A stretch of 64,000 nucleotides of DNA from Ochotona curzoniae (GCF_017591425.1 NW_024466004.1:36644501-36708500), one strand, 5' to 3'; positions 1 to 13,078 are shown, numbered from the stretch's first letter. Notes: a model not told the origin generated them from the letters alone. Numbers and translations: made by a program.

Positions 1-194
1 TACCATTTCCCCCATATTATTACAATCGTATAGCCCTTCAGCAAAAGTCACCAGTTCAACATTCTGTTATTTAAGTGTATCATAGCATTGTAGGTATTGG
101 CAACGGTGGAAAATCTTGCATCATATTATTGAGGTATATTTAACAGTTTCATCAGGAGTCCTCCTTTTATTCAGGAGAGCAGAGAGCATCTCTT

Positions 195-500
195 CTTTTT
201 TTAGATTTATTTTTATTGGAAAGGCAGATTTGCAGAGAGAAGGAGTGATAGGGAGAAATATCTTCCATCTTTTCATTCACTCCCCAAATGGCTGCAATGG
301 CAGAATCTGAGCTGATCCAAAGCCAGGATCTTTCTGCAGTCTCACACATGGGTGTAGGGTCCCAAGGACTTGGGCAAACCTTTACTGCTTTCCTAGGCCA
401 CAAGCAGGGAGCTGGATTGGAAGTGGAGCAGCCAAGAGAAGAACTGAGATGGCAGTGTCTGCAAAAATAGAATAGCCTGTTGAGCCACTGCATTGGCCCC
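195..500 (-). repeat. C-SINE (lagomorph tRNA-derived SINE)
   Basis: The + strand begins with the inverted tail (AGATTTATTTTTATTGG, then AAGGCAGATTT) and ends with the inverted tRNA-like head (GAGCCACTGCATTGGCCCC). It is full length and moderately diverged. Confidence 0.9.
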
Positions 501-699
501 ATCAGGCAAAATGCCTGCTCCTCTTTTAATTTTATGCACAAAGATGCACACACATCTCATTATTTATCTTCTTCAATTCAAACCATTCCTGCAAAAAAAA
601 ATATACATTTTGGTGGAGCTAAAAATGTTGGGAGTAGCATTAATGTCAACTTGAAGAGAGAAGTATGGTGACTGCTTTCTGCACCAGGAGTACATTCTT

Positions 700-980
700 G
701 TCCTTGTTCAGCATTGGTTTCCTCACCTGCAAAGAGGGGATATCATGATAGCCATCACTTCTCTGATAGCAAGTGGAAGGGAAAGACTGGTTTTTATCAT
801 GTAATTTCTAAAACTGTATCATCGTTAGTGTAGTGAATGCCACAGTTATTACAGAGTACTGTAGTGAGAGCAGCTGAGTCTAACAGTTGTAATTGCTCTG
901 ATAGCCACAGCTTCCTAGGTTGTTTCCAGGGTTAAGTGTGATAATATTTGCCAAGTGCTTGGCATATCCTGGAGGAATTG
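700..980 (+). repeat. MIR-like ancient SINE, interrupted
   Basis: TGGTTTCCTCACCTGCAAAG and, further on, GCCAAGTGCTTGGCATATCC match the two halves of the MIR core and 3' part. A spacer of about 130 bases separates them, so this is an old and degraded copy. Confidence 0.5.
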
Positions 981-1041
981 CTCTGAGAACTACCAGATTC
1001 TACTCCAAACTAACTGTAAAATTCCAGTGGATTAAAATCGT

Positions 1042-1042
1042 A

Positions 1043-1092
<50 letters not shown>
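1042..1092. repeat. (TG)n microsatellite
   Basis: An almost pure run of about 25 TG units, likely polymorphic in length. The open frame across it is only a Val-Cys artefact. Confidence 0.95.
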
Positions 1093-1093
<1 letters not shown>

Positions 1094-2708
1094 TTATGTG
1101 CATGTGAATGAGAACTATCAAGAAATTGCTAGCGGGGCCAAGAGTGACAGGACATGGCTCAGAGGTGAGTACAGCCTTCCCCAGCCAAGGTCACCTTCTG
1201 ACTTTCTGCTGCTGAGTGGTGACTTCTTTAAGCTAAGGAAAAAACAAGGAGGGTAGGGAATATGCTGGGGAGGTTCTAGACTAACAGAGCTGAGGACACT
1301 ACAGACATCTGGTGAAAGCAAGGCAGATGCTTTCACCCCCATTTGGGCTCTGAGATGGCCTTTGTGGGATTCCAGCTGAGCCAGTTTGGGATTTATGATT
1401 GCAGGCACACGTGGGCTAGATAATAAACTGATACCAGAAAATGACGTTTTGACAGTAAGGGTAGTAAGGGCCAAACTCTCTGGAGGCCAAGGGGCCAGGA
1501 AGGGAAAGGTGACCTTCAAGAGTGGATGAGGCCAGACCAACAGGCTAGCCGACTAACAGTCTAACAGAGCTCATACTCCTCCCTCCCACGCTTCCACTGT
1601 CAGGGGTTGCCAGGCAGCCATGGAGAAAAAAACGGGGGGCATGAGTACACAAGGAGCAACGCCCACATAGCTGTAACTGCAATGTCAGAGATGGCCTCAA
1701 TGTGTTTCCCCATTTTGGAATAATTCCAGCATGCCTTTTGTTGCCTGTGATTCAATTTATGGAGTAATAAGAAGCAGAGAGCTAGAGCAAACCCCTCTCT
1801 CTCTTCCATTTGCTGCCAGAGTGGATGAGCCCCAAACCAATAAATTGAAGCTTCCTCATTATTATGTGATAATAAAGAAATAAGAGTCACCCGGAATTCA
1901 CTGAAAATGCACAAATTCAATCTTGAAGAAAACAAAAGTGTGAGAACTCGAAGCAATCCAATCATGGTGGGGCTGTAGTTTCTTCCTGGTGCACCGTCCG
2001 CCTCTTGTGGTGTAGCAAGCATCCAAGTTGACATTTTAGAATGGCTCGCAGCTCCATCTTCCTGATGGAAATTGAATGCCAGACACGAGCTGAAATGCTT
2101 GGATGTTTTGTCTGGTGTTCCGTGGGTGGAACTCTGCAGTTCTCCTGGGGGAACAATAAGATCAGCAGCAAGAGGGAGGCGCCAAGTAGACACCTGACTG
2201 ACAGAAAGGAAGGAAGGAGATGCATTTTATGAGGAGAGGCCCTGAGAGTGAGCTCATGCAGGAGTGTGGTGTACCCTGACAAGCGTTCCACGGCATGAAA
2301 AGAGGAGACTGGCAAAATGAAAGCTGTGGACATTCGGTGAAGAGTAGTTGTGCTCATCTTAAAAGAGCAGAGTGTAAAGCCAAAACAAAAGCAAATGAAA
2401 TCCAGGTTGTGCCAAAGGTGAAGAAAGGCAAAGATTGAAAAAAAAAAAAGCAGTAATCCTAAGAAGCAATGGATGGAGAGGATGGCCGTTACTGAAATGC
2501 AAGAAATTTGCAATGGCAGCATGACCAGCTGCAGCCTGTGCGTTCACTTCCCAGGAGCCCCAGGGTTTTTTAATACTTGCCCTCCTGTTTATTTTCTGAA
2601 ACTTAATTGAGTCAATGGGGAAATTGGATCCTTGAATTTAGTTACATTTACTGCTCCCTTGTATGGTTTGAGCTAGCAGGATACCTGCATCTCACTCTGT
2701 CTCTCTTT

Positions 2709-2732
2709 CTGTGTGTGTATGTGTGTGTGTGC
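2709..2732. repeat. Short (TG)n microsatellite, imperfect
   Basis: TG units broken by TATG, followed by GCGCG. Confidence 0.8.
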
Positions 2733-4534
2733 GCGTTTGTATGGCTTTGCATACAATGTGGGTGGAAGATAGACAATCCTATTCCCTAAACAAAGTCCAA
2801 AGTACCATTAGAGGTAGCTGTGTCAGAGCATGTATTTTAACATCTTAAGACAGTGTCAAATGTTCTTAATGTTTCCCTTACGTGGCCTTTGCCTTATTGT
2901 AGGACACAGTAACTGTTAGGGACACATCCATCTGAGACAGGTCTACATTCTATTGCTTCCTGTTTGGTTCCTTGGCATAAGTCCTAATCAACTGGAAGCA
3001 TAAATGGAGCCCTCTCAGGACTTGGGCCAGTGCTGAGCCCTGCTCTCTGCATCCCACCAGCTGCCAGCTAGTCTGGTGCCAATAGGCAATGCCAAGCCCA
3101 TGTTCCCCTATTTCCTCTCGTTTCCTTTTCCTTGTGTTCCCACTGCTTCCACAGTGATGCCTCTGAGGATTATTCCAGTCCATTGTGTTTCCAAGTTTTT
3201 ATAATCACTCCAGTGCTTGGGAACATCCTGGATATACTTCATGTTGTGCATCCATTCCTATGACAAACTGCTCAACTAATTGGCATCACCTTGAAAAAGT
3301 GAAAAATGTTTAATTGTGTATCTCCTTATTCCTCTCCCTCTAACAGAACATTCTCCTGGCCAGAAAGGCCTAGAACAATGCAAGTTATTCACCAACTGAA
3401 TGAACACATGATTTTCCAAAAGGATAACCCAGATCCTTTACCTTCAGAAGTACTCTTAATTAATTTTCTTACTATTTTCTCTATTATTGTATCAATTATT
3501 TTCTCTCTCAACTCTATCTCCAAATCTCTCCTTAAGGATCCTGGTTATCTATAAACATGCTTCAATCTCTCATATGAAACAAATGAATAATGACAAAGTA
3601 AAACAAACTCAACTTTACTCTTGCCTGCATTTCATTGACTCATTCAACAGGTGTTACTGTGTCTGCTATGGGCCTGGGTCTGGGCTGGTTCCTGGTACTG
3701 GATGCAGACAGAGCAGTTGCTGGTTTCATGGAGCTGGTGAAAAGATCTAGATGATAATATACAAACAAGAAAGGCTGCAGTGACTCTAGCTAGGCCTTCC
3801 ATTTGGTGTTTTGGGAACACCTCCCAAGGTCCCTTCCAGCCACTGAATTTGGGTCAGCAGAGCGAGGGCTGGATTTCACCACACAGCTTGGGTCTTTAGC
3901 TACTATTACTCATTTCTCCATTGGGTTCCACCTTCCTTGGTCCATCTGTTTCTTTAGTTGATCTTTCTGGCAATCCTCATTTTGTGTCCTCAGGAAGTAA
4001 TTTCTCCTACTATCACAGCTTGAACCATACCTCTACCCTGATGGATGTTTAGTGGAGATCTTCAGGGCTCCACTCCAGTATTCCTAAGGTCTGGCTTCCT
4101 GCTTGTGGGGCCAGTGCAATGTCATAGGAAACCAGCCTTACAGAGGCCTGTCCCTTGGGAACTAATGCTCTCTTCACCCGCCAATTCTTTATGAAAACTT
4201 CACTCACTCCCAAAGGTTATGCCATTTCCAGTGGTTCCCCTTTTCCCCTTAATCCAAGGCACTGTATCATGGCGCATTGCATTTCTTTGTTACACTTATC
4301 GTCTCTCCCTTCTTTCTTTTTTTTTTTTTTTTTGGACTCATAAAGAATATTGTAATGAAGGTAATATTACAATTTGGACTTTCATCACCGATTTTGAAGA
4401 ATACAAGACAAACTATTAGAGTATTTTACAATCCTCAGGAGGCATCTGAATTACCATGTATCTCTCCAACCAGCATCATTTGCTTTCAAGAAATTTGAGA
4501 ATTGCAGAGCTCTGCTCACCTAGAAATAACAGTT

Positions 4535-4868
4535 GGGAAAGATTTATGACGCAGCAATTAACTTGCTACTTGGGATGTCTGCATTCCATATTCATGTGCC
4601 TGGTTTGGGGCCTGGCTCTTCTGTGCTCAGCCCAACTTCCTCCTAGTAATAAATGTGCCCTGTGAGGCAGCAGCTGATGGCTTTAGCACTTGGGTCCTTG
4701 CCACCCACATGAGAAATTTGGATTGAAGTCTAGGCTACTGGCTTTGGCCTGGACTAATCCTGGTTGTTGTCGGGAATGAATAGCTAAATGGACTTTCTGG
4801 CTATTTGTACATCTTTCAGATGCAATGAAAATATAGATACAATAGTTTCTTAATTTAAAAAAAAGAAG
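4535..4868 (+). repeat. C-SINE, old subfamily
   Basis: Head-like TAACTTGCTACTTGGGATG, the middle GAGGCAGCAGCTGATGGC with CTTGGGTCCTTGCCACCCAC, and an A-rich end near 4857-4866. The divergence marks an old lagomorph copy. Confidence 0.75.
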
Positions 4869-5221
4869 TGACAATTTTCATGAAATTTTGGGGTCAGGTT
4901 TGTGACCTCATGTATTAACCCAGAATTTCTTCCTGATAAAACTTGAAAAATATTTAGTGTATACAGCTTTGTAAAAGAATATTCTTTCGTGAATTTACAG
5001 GACTCAAAGTTGAAACATGTTTCTATGGCTGTAAAAATAAAATCAGAATTGACTTACATGTCATTAGTACTTTCGTTGTTCTTTGGAAGTTTTTCATCCA
5101 ATATGCTAATTAGTACCATTCTTAAAATTTATTGCATCGAACCAATAATTAACTTCTAGGCTTATAAGAGTAGCATGATTCTTTTTTTTTATATATACTT
5201 GATTAATCTCATAGAATATTC

Positions 5222-5400
5222 TTTTTTTTTTTTTGACAATCCTTACAAATTTAATTGGGGTAAAAAAAGGTTCAAGGTCTAAAGGGGGATATAGAGGAAG
5301 AAGCCCCACCCAGTTTCCCGCCCGCCCCAAGACCCAGATGTGGGGCATGCTCTGGGATACTCGATCAAGTGGTTCCAATAGTTCACCATTCATGGGTCGC
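5222..5400 (-). repeat. Truncated copy of the 60-bp-period retroelement family
   Basis: From about 5298 (GAAGAAGCCCCACCCAG) to about 5383 it aligns with 50131-50222, including GGCATGCTCT and a shared CAATAGTTCA/TGGTAGTTCA motif. On the + strand it opens with a poly-T run, which is a poly-A tail on the minus strand, and it stops abruptly on the other side. That is the pattern of a 5'-truncated retrotransposed copy. The family is not identified. Confidence 0.6.
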
Positions 5401-5589
5401 TAGGCTCTGTCTTCCCCAGAGCCGAAATGCAAGTCTGAACTCAACATGTACAGCAGCCCGCAGGCCAGGAGCTACCGCTGGCCCAGTCCTACCCGCTTGG
5501 GGACACGATTTCTGGCTGTACCAGTGGGCAGGAGGAGGGACTGAAAGCCAGGTAGTAATGTGAGCACCTTAAGAAGGACCCTGGTGTTT

Positions 5590-6310
5590 ATCGAACTTTA
5601 ACCCAGCATGGGCGTGGTTCATAAAGCTAGATCCGCTCCTTCTCGCTCTGCTCTGGAGTTCCTGGGATCCAAAGCTGACCCGAGAGGCCCTCTGCAGAGC
5701 TGGGGTGGGCACCCTTTCCCGAGTTTCCTTTCCTCAGGCTTCCCGTCGCTCGAGCAGAAAGCGGCTCTACAAAGCTCCCCGCCTCTTGGCTTCGGCGCGC
5801 TGGGGCTGAGACCGCTTGCCCAGCGCCCGGCGCCCAGCGCCCAGCGTCGCCTCCGCGCCGAATCGGGAGCGCGCGTCCCCGCAGCACCGCAGCGCGAGGA
5901 GCGACTGGCCCAGCCCCAGGCAGCCGGAGGCGGCGGCTGCGGCGCTCACGCACTTCGGAGGAGCGGAGACCCGCGCAGAGCTCGCCAGCCGGTAACCGCA
6001 GGCGGGACGGGGCATCTAGGGCGAGCAAAGCCGGGGAGCGGGGAGCGGGGCGCGGGCCACGGAGGCCGGGCTCATTTGGGCTTCGGGGGCTGGTTTTGAG
6101 TTGGGCTAGAGGGCGGGAGAATGGGCTGGGAGGAGAGAAGTGGATTTTGAATGGGTCCGAGGGGAACGTGTGGAGCCAGCGGGGGGCACCCAAGTTTACG
6201 CCAGCTTCTGATGTGCGTGTGTCCCGCCGAGGGGGTGGGGGCATCCGCAGCGCTTGGTAGCTTTGGGGCTTAGCGGGGCTGTCCTCCTCGCCTGGCCGGG
6301 GTCACACCTT
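5590..6310 (+). promoter_or_regulatory. MRAP2: CpG island promoter of MRAP2
   Basis: CpG dinucleotides are dense from about 5630 to 6300 (runs such as GCGCCCGGCGCCC near 5824), against a window that is otherwise poor in CpG. No TATA box is visible. A GGGCGTGG Sp/KLF-type box lies at 5610-5617. This is the only CpG island in the window. It sits about 25.6 kb upstream of the first coding exon and in the right orientation for MRAP2, whose transcript in other mammals starts with a non-coding exon. Assignment as promoter is inference from position and composition; the exact start site cannot be read. Confidence 0.75.
5780..5991 (+). other. MRAP2: MRAP2 exon 1 (non-coding, boundaries approximate)
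   Basis: GC-rich sequence inside the CpG island, proposed as 5' UTR exon 1. It is ended by the candidate donor CCG/GTAACC at 5992. Other donors are possible, above all AAG/GTGAGA at 6321, which is the better consensus match but lies at the island's edge. The start at 5780 is a guess. Joining this exon to the acceptor at 31635/31636 puts GTGGAG before the start codon. Confidence 0.4.
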
Positions 6311-7739
6311 CTCCCGTAAGGTGAGAAAACTTTCCTGGCTCCGGCCTGCAGGGTATCCTGCGGCTAGGAATCCTGGGCTGGGGACTGTTTTTCCCTCAGA
6401 AGGGACCCCTTGGCAGTTGTACGCTCCCTGGGTTTGGACCGGGGAGCCTACGTACAGCTCCTCTGTCTGTGGAGAGGGAAATTGGCGCCTGTGTTCCCAT
6501 TTACTTTGCAACCAATCTATGTGTTAATGGAAACAGGCGCAGAGCAGCCTCATTAGAAACCCGCCCAGGCTTGGTGGTTGCACGTGGAATCTCAAGGACA
6601 GCTGTGGACCTAATCTGCTGACAACTATCCTCAGACGAGGTCTTTTATTTTATTTTATTATTTTATAAAGACATGTGAGGGGAAGCATCTTTGAGGGTGC
6701 TGTCTTACAGAAGCTAATTCTTACCCAAATCCTTAAAGTTTCTGCCTTGCAAGTGAAAAAAACTGGGTGGAAATATTATATTTAAACCACCTGCCTCAGT
6801 TAACAGTGAGGACTAGAAGTCTGGAAACTGGGACCGTGAGTCTAGTGTCATTTAGGTATATCACCCGGAGCTCCTCACCAACAGCAGGTACAGGACAGTG
6901 GTCCAGACAGGCAAGGACAAGCTTGGTGGACTGTGGAGTCTCGGTGAGCTGAAATGCTCACAACAGGGAGTTTATTCCACAGGGAAAGAGCATCTAGCAG
7001 GTGGTGGAAGCTGCTGCGCGGTGAAGTAGTTACTCCCAGGTGATGTCTGTCTTTTCAAGTAAAGGACAGCCTACGTATGACCTTTGCCCTTTTAAGTGGC
7101 TCTGTTGAACTTTGGGCTGGATTGTTTAGGCATTTTGGAGCGGTGAGTGCATCTGCAATCAACTTTACACAGGCTTGAAAGATGAGAGCAGAGGCAGGAG
7201 ACTTTTTAGAAGAGTGAAAACGTTGAGCCTGGGCAGTGTCCCCGAGCAAATTCATCATTTAAGAAGAAGAGTTACTAAGACCACCCAGGAAAGCACCTGC
7301 AGAGATGGTTTTGGCAAACTTCTTTCTCCTTTCTAGTAATTACTGGGCTATGGCTTGGGGCATGACATTTCCATTGTTTTTAAAAATGAGTTATGGCTCA
7401 TTAGAATAGAGATCTTAGTGCAGTGGGTTGCAATCTCATTTTTTTACAAGTTGAAATTAAGTGGAAGAAAAAAAGAGTTCTTTGCATGAGAAAGGGTAAA
7501 TAGTGTTTTGTGAAGGGAGGAGTTCCCACATTTTGACCCTGTGGGCCCCCTATCCTCAGCTGTTGCTACTCCACCTGCCAGTCTCACCCCCTCTCTGCTT
7601 ACCTTGGTGGTGGTCATTTATCTTGCAAGTCCCATGATCAATTCCTACTGGAAACTGTAGCTTTCCTCCTTTCTGTTCTGGCCAATAGGTGCTAAGATAT
7701 TTTGCCAATCAGAATTTGTTTCTGAAGAAGTTTTTAAAA

Positions 7740-7986
7740 ACAACTATATTTTAGTTATTTGAATATCTTCCATCTGCTGGTTCACTCTCCAAATGGCCAC
7801 AGCAGTAGGGGCTGGGCCAGGCTGAAGCCAGGAGCTTCATCGTGGGGCTATCTTCCACTGCTTTCTCAGGTGCATAAGCAGGGAGCTGGATTAGAAAGTG
7901 GCACAGCTGGGATGTGACCTGGTGCCCATATGAGATGCTGGCATAGCAAGCAGCAGCTACACATGCTGTCCCACAGGGCCAGCCCC
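7740..7986 (-). repeat. C-SINE, diverged
   Basis: Inverted body TCTTCCATCTGCTGGTTCAC and inverted head CCCACAGGGCCAGCCCC; the tail is degraded. Confidence 0.8.
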
Positions 7987-8609
7987 GGTCTGCTTTAGTT
8001 TTCACAGCAAGGTGACTGTTATTTTCATTTCATTAGCAGAGATTTCCCCTGTTAGAGACCAATAGGTAAGTCTGAATCTTTGACCCTCTCCAGTCAGTGG
8101 ACAGTCTGAAGTATGTCTGGCCATCACAATTTGGAAATCTCTCCCATCTCTAAGGATACAGAGGTAAAGAAAAGGTAGAAGAGAAAAGAGCTGTGTCCCT
8201 GCCCTTCTTGGCATTACACACTAGGTTTTGCTGAGGGAGATGTTGATTAGAGTTGTGACAGTGACCCATTGGGGAGAATTCTCTGGGAGCCATCTCAAAC
8301 GAAGAAAACCATACTAGAATGTTGGGCTCGCTGTAGGGTTATAAGTCCAGTTCTACAATTAAGTCCAGACAGATCGTTTAAAAAATAGAGGATGGGGCAG
8401 TCCTGCTAAGCAGCAGTTCATGTAAAAGACAGACAAAAAAACCCAGGAAGCTCTGGGTTGTTAATAGACCATGAGTGAGCCATCATGGGCTGTAGTTGCC
8501 TCAGCAAGCTTGGGTTTCATGACACAGATGTGCCTTTCCTTATGGACATGTGTGGACCAGGTTGAGTGGCACCATTATGTGTGTTTTACAATTTTAACTT
8601 AACCACTGT

Positions 8610-8730
8610 AAGAAGTCCAAAAAGTAGAATTGTCATTATCACCCTATTTAACTGTAGTCCAGGGGATCTAGTCACGAATACAAGGGATAGTAAATGGTGG
8701 AGCTGGAATATCAACCCATGCTCTTAGTCA
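8610..8730 (-). repeat. MIR fragment
   Basis: CACCCTATTTAACTGTAGTCC followed by GGTGGAGCTGGAATATCAAC resembles the inverted MIR core and head. Confidence 0.45.
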
Positions 8731-9183
8731 CCACCATATGTGGTGGCTAAGACCACCACAGATACCTCCTTGTGGTATTTGGATCATTGGAGCCCCGGCA
8801 GCCTCCACTCTACTCCAGGTTGTGCTCTGGGCAACACGTTTATAAAGAACAAGGGCCATCTGCAGAGTTCCAGGTGAGGGTGACCTAGGTACTGAGGACT
8901 TGGATACCATGCCATGTGAGGAGCAGAGAACATTCCACCTGGCAGAGGACGGCTTTGGCCAGGTTTCCAGGCCAGTCCTCAAATTGCCAAGCTCAGGAAG
9001 GAGGTTTGTCCCCACAGCAGAGTTAGAACCAGTGGCCATCCTGGGGCTGGGTGATCCTCTGTGAGAACTGCAGAGTGGGCAGATTCTGCACATGGAGGGG
9101 GGTGGCCATGGAATTTTGTCTCTGAAAGCTCCTGGCTATTAAAAATATAGAAGTAGAAATGAACTTCAGAACCATGTCAGAGG

Positions 9184-9398
9184 ATCTGGCATTATGGCAT
9201 AGTAGGTTAAGCTGCTGCCTAAAACACAGGCATCCCAAATGGGTGCTGGTTCCTGTTCTGGCTGCTCTCTGCTAGTGATCTGGAAAAATCAATGGAGAGC
9301 GGCCCAAGTGTTTGGAACCCTGCCACCCACATGGGAAACTCAGAAGATACTCCTAATTTACTCGACCCAGTGATGGACTCTGTCTTCTTTCTCTCTCT
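9184..9398 (+). repeat. C-SINE, old partial copy
   Basis: Head GGCATTATGGCATAGTAGG and body CCCTGCCACCCACATGGGA; the 3' half is abridged and directly abuts the next SINE. Confidence 0.75.
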
Positions 9399-9730
9399 CT
9401 TTTTTAAAAAATTTATTTATTTTTATTAGAAAGGCAGATATACAGAGAGGAGGAGAGACAGAGAAGAAGGTCTTCCATCTAATGGTTCACTCCCCAAGTG
9501 GCCGCAATGGTTGGAGCTGAGCTGATCCAAAGACAGGAGCCAGGAATTCTTCCGGGTCTCCCACGGGGGTGTAGGGTCCCAAAGCTTTGGGCTGTCCTCC
9601 ACTGCTTTCCCAGGCCACAGGTAGGGAGTTGGGTGGGAAGCGGGACTGTTGGGATTAGAACCAGTGCCCATATAGGATCCTGGCCCATTCAAGGCAAGGA
9701 CTTTAACTGCTATGCTGTCATGCCAGGCCC
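9399..9730 (-). repeat. C-SINE, full length
   Basis: Inverted tail AAAAATTTATTTATTTTTAT then AAGGCAGATATACAGAGAGG, ending in the inverted head GTCATGCCAGGCCC. Confidence 0.92.
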
Positions 9731-9774
9731 TTTCTCTAACACTGATTTTCAAAATAAATGAATCCATAAACAAA

Positions 9775-10030
9775 TCTTTACATACTAGAGTGTCTGGGCT
9801 CAATCCCCAGGGCCAGTTCTGGATTCTAGCTTCTCTGGAGGCAGGTGGTGGTGGATCAGATACTTGAGGTCCTGCCACCTGTATGTGAGACCAGGGTTGC
9901 TTTTCTGGCACCTGCTTTCAGCCTAGACAATTATTTGGGAAGTAAAGTAGCCGAACGAAGATGTCTCCCTTGTCTGTCTGTCTCTTTCAAATGAAATGAA
10001 GATACAAGTAAGTAAAATTTTTAAATATAA
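9775..10030 (+). repeat. C-SINE, degraded
   Basis: GAGGTCCTGCCACC, TGTATGTGAGACC and TGTCTGTCTGTCTCTTTCAA recall the SINE body and tail. It is the third SINE in a row in this stretch. Confidence 0.5.
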
Positions 10031-12594
10031 AATAGTAAAAGCTAGCTAGCTGTATGTTACACATCCTTCTGAGGAAGGAAGACTTAGAGGAGCAATTAGA
10101 AAGGAAATTGTTAGCTTGACTAGAGTGCAAGGGAGTGACACTTCAGAAGAGTTGCTTATCAAATTAAGCCACAATAAACACTTGAAGGAAAACACCCACC
10201 TCCACAAAATTACCTTAGTCTTTTGTTCATGCTGGAAAACAACTTTCTCATGTGGTTTTCTGTTCCCCAAGTCAGGACTTATGTTTAAACATCAGTGTAG
10301 CAAATTACCAGAGAAAAAGGATTTTTGCTAGGAAATGGGGCATGCTCAAGGCTTCATGACTTTGGAGATCAACTTGCAGACTGGTAGATGACGCTATGTT
10401 TTGGCTGATGTGAGGGTGCAAAGTGAGTTTTTTCCAGGACTGGCATGTTAATAGTGCTTTGTCCTGTTGGGAAAATGGAAGGCATATGCTTTTGTATCTC
10501 CTTTGTAAGCATGGTTCTTCAGTGCATCAGAGTGTGGCTGAGATGTGTGATCAGAAAGCAGAAGTTGAGAGAAGCTGTGCTGCTAAAATTGTAGAGATGA
10601 GAATCTGGGATTAATAGTTGGTCATGTTTCTCTTAAGTAAGAAGACCTATGTATTTTTCTCTGACGAGAGAATATTAGTGAACTTTAATAACAGTTCAAG
10701 TGAAAATAATGTATAAGCTTCCAATAATTATTCTTAGTGGCACATTTATTTTTCTTGTTCATGTTCTTGAGGGCAAAAACAACAACAACCATTAATCAAG
10801 AAAGAAATATTAGGAGATGAGTAATGGCTGTGGTTGTAAACATTATCTGTTTTTGTGCAAACCTTTGTGTAGATTATTCCAGAAAACACAGGTCTGTCTT
10901 ACGTGACAGGGAAAAAGGGAAAGTAGGGAAAGAAACAGAAATTTAAAAAGATCTGGGAGCTGTTTCATGTAAATCTATGGCATATTCCTATCAGTGCTTT
11001 AAAGTTTCTTTCAAATTTCCCTAGTGGAAGAAGAAAGTTAAACCCTATTTCTAAGAGTCCAGAGAAGAGGTCAAAGGTACCAGCAACAAGTTTCTGTTGA
11101 TCTTAAACACATCTCCAACAATTTAATATTGGGAATCATCATCTAAGTCTGCTTATAAGCTCTGCTCCAGGAGGCTGAGCCAGGAGTGTCCAGGAACTTG
11201 AGTCCCTGGCTTCCTCAGACCTCGGTAAGATGAGGTATGCCACTTTCAGTTCCTCACTGGACAAGGTTCCTCTCCAGCTTTCTTCTGTCTAGCAGCCTTC
11301 CTGCAGGCTACAGGGTGTCGAGTCTTCGCTGCCCTTGTTGGACAAAGCTCTGGTTTGTGCATAATCATCAAGTTGTGCTAAGGGGGATATAGGTGAGGGC
11401 AGTGAAGAAAGTAGAAAAGAGATCCCCCTTCATTTAAAAATCCCTGACCCAAGAGGATAAGATAATTGGTAAAAAGCCGTGCTTTCCTGCTGCTCTGGCT
11501 CCAGCAATTAAATAAACCACCGCTTTAGCTTGCATTTGTCTTACTGTGGAACAGGGTTGTAAACACCTGGCCCTCGCCTTTCCGTTTGCTTGTCAAGAGA
11601 ATGATTCAGCTGGGAGCTGTAGAGAACTCTGTGTGCTGCTTGGAGACAGATACCACGAGAGAGAAATACAAAGTAGGCTTGTTTGGCAAGTCATCCTGAA
11701 AGTGATTTAAGGTACGGCCTGTCCATTCCCCTTGGTCTTATTGTGCCAAGTGTTTCCAGATCTCCACTAACTACAATTTAAAAGGTAGTTAATTCCATTG
11801 GAGGATGAAAATGGTCTGATTTTAATGTTTTATTCCACCTCTCCCTGATAGTGTAGAATAGCAGCCATGTACATCAGTCTGAGGGGCATGTTCTCATCTT
11901 CAGAGGGTCTGTCATTGACATGAGGGAGTCAGACAGTCCATATGATTGGATTTGAGAGAAGACGCAGATCCCTGTGGACTGACTTGGTCGGACAAGTCTT
12001 CCTGGGTTAGGCAGGAATCTGAACAGAAAGGACACAGAAATCCAACTCGGAGTGCAAAATAGATGACCAAAGGCTCAGAGGACCATCCCCAGGATGGTTT
12101 CCAGGTTCTTCTATCATAATGAACCCTCCCTTTTGCTGTGATCCCGCTGCATTTATTGTGGGTGCTAATCAGGCTTCTGTGCTGTTCCTTACTTTTGAAT
12201 GTACTTATGCATGTATTTGAGAGAGTGGCAGGGACAGTGGTTCCAAACACAAGCTAGAATTCCTGGAAGGCATGAGGCCCTGCCTTTGTAACCACCATGG
12301 AATCTTTCATGGTTAATCAGGTTCAGAGTGTTTAAAATAGTCTGGTTGATCTGAATTGATCCACACTAGTTTTAGTTTGTTCAGAGGTAGTGTACTTTCT
12401 TTTTGAAGAGTATGCTTTTAGGAACACATGCAGTGGGATAAGTGAATATTTTGAAGTGGTTTTGTTTCAAAAATATATTTGTTATTTGGTTACAGTAAGA
12501 GTGGATGGAATAAAAGAAATCATTTTAATGGACTTTCTAGAATGATTCAATTCATCAAAGGGAACATCATTTTCCAAAAGCTGATTTCATCACC

Positions 12595-12965
12595 TGTATT
12601 AATTTTCTAGGGCTGTCATAACAAAATATAACAGACAGCGCTTTATTATTATTATTATTTTCAGTTCTGGAGGCTGAAGGTCCACACTCAGGTTAGCAGG
12701 TGGTTTGTTTCCCAGGCCTCATTGCTTGGCCTGTCAGTAGCCTGGCCCTTACTTCCTCTTCATATGGTCATCTCTTTGTACCTATACACCATAGTATCTC
12801 CCAGTGCTTCTCAGTCTTCTGATAAGGACACACATGAGATAGGGTGTAAGCTATCCTGGCGGGTGTGCTTTAACTTAACCACCTATTTCAATCCTATCTC
12901 CAAATACAGTCGCATCCCAAGGTGCTAACCTTAGGACTTCAAAATGCATAGTTTGGTCCTTAACA
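12595..12965 (-). repeat. MLT1-type MaLR LTR
   Basis: On the minus strand it begins TGTTAAGGACC. It runs through the typical MLT1 features: AAGTCCTAAGG, the block whose + strand reads CCTATCTCCAAATACAGTC, and the CTCCAGAACTG end. It closes with CCCTAGAAAATTAATACA. The 371-base length fits a solo LTR. MaLR elements are ancient non-infectious retroelements of all placental mammals. A short (TTA)n lies inside near 12643. Confidence 0.75.
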
Positions 12966-13078
12966 GTACCATACCCATATTGTATGTACATTATATATTT
13001 ACCCACATTTTTAAAATATATTTTTATTTTGAATTTTGAATTATGTAGTACGATTCCGTATAGGCTGGGTCTACCCAC

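Larger units (their letters stand above)
1..5590. other. Intergenic region upstream of MRAP2
   Basis: No coding exon is recognisable. The stretch holds two C-SINEs (195-500 and about 4535-4868), a MIR-like remnant (about 700-980), a long TG microsatellite (1042-1092), poly-T runs near 4315-4334 and 5222-5235, and a short fragment of the 60-bp-period repeat family next to the CpG island. The open frames here are short, overlap repeats and lack splice or homology support. The human upstream neighbour is CYB5R4, tens of kilobases away, so its absence is expected. Confidence 0.7.

Noticed and set aside
1050..1256. Val-Cys repeat ORF
   Set aside because: Translation of a TG microsatellite.
5608..6244. 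Overlapping long frames on both strands in the CpG island
   Set aside because: GC-rich sequence lacks stop codons in several frames at once. The translations are Arg/Ala/Gly/Pro-rich without domains.
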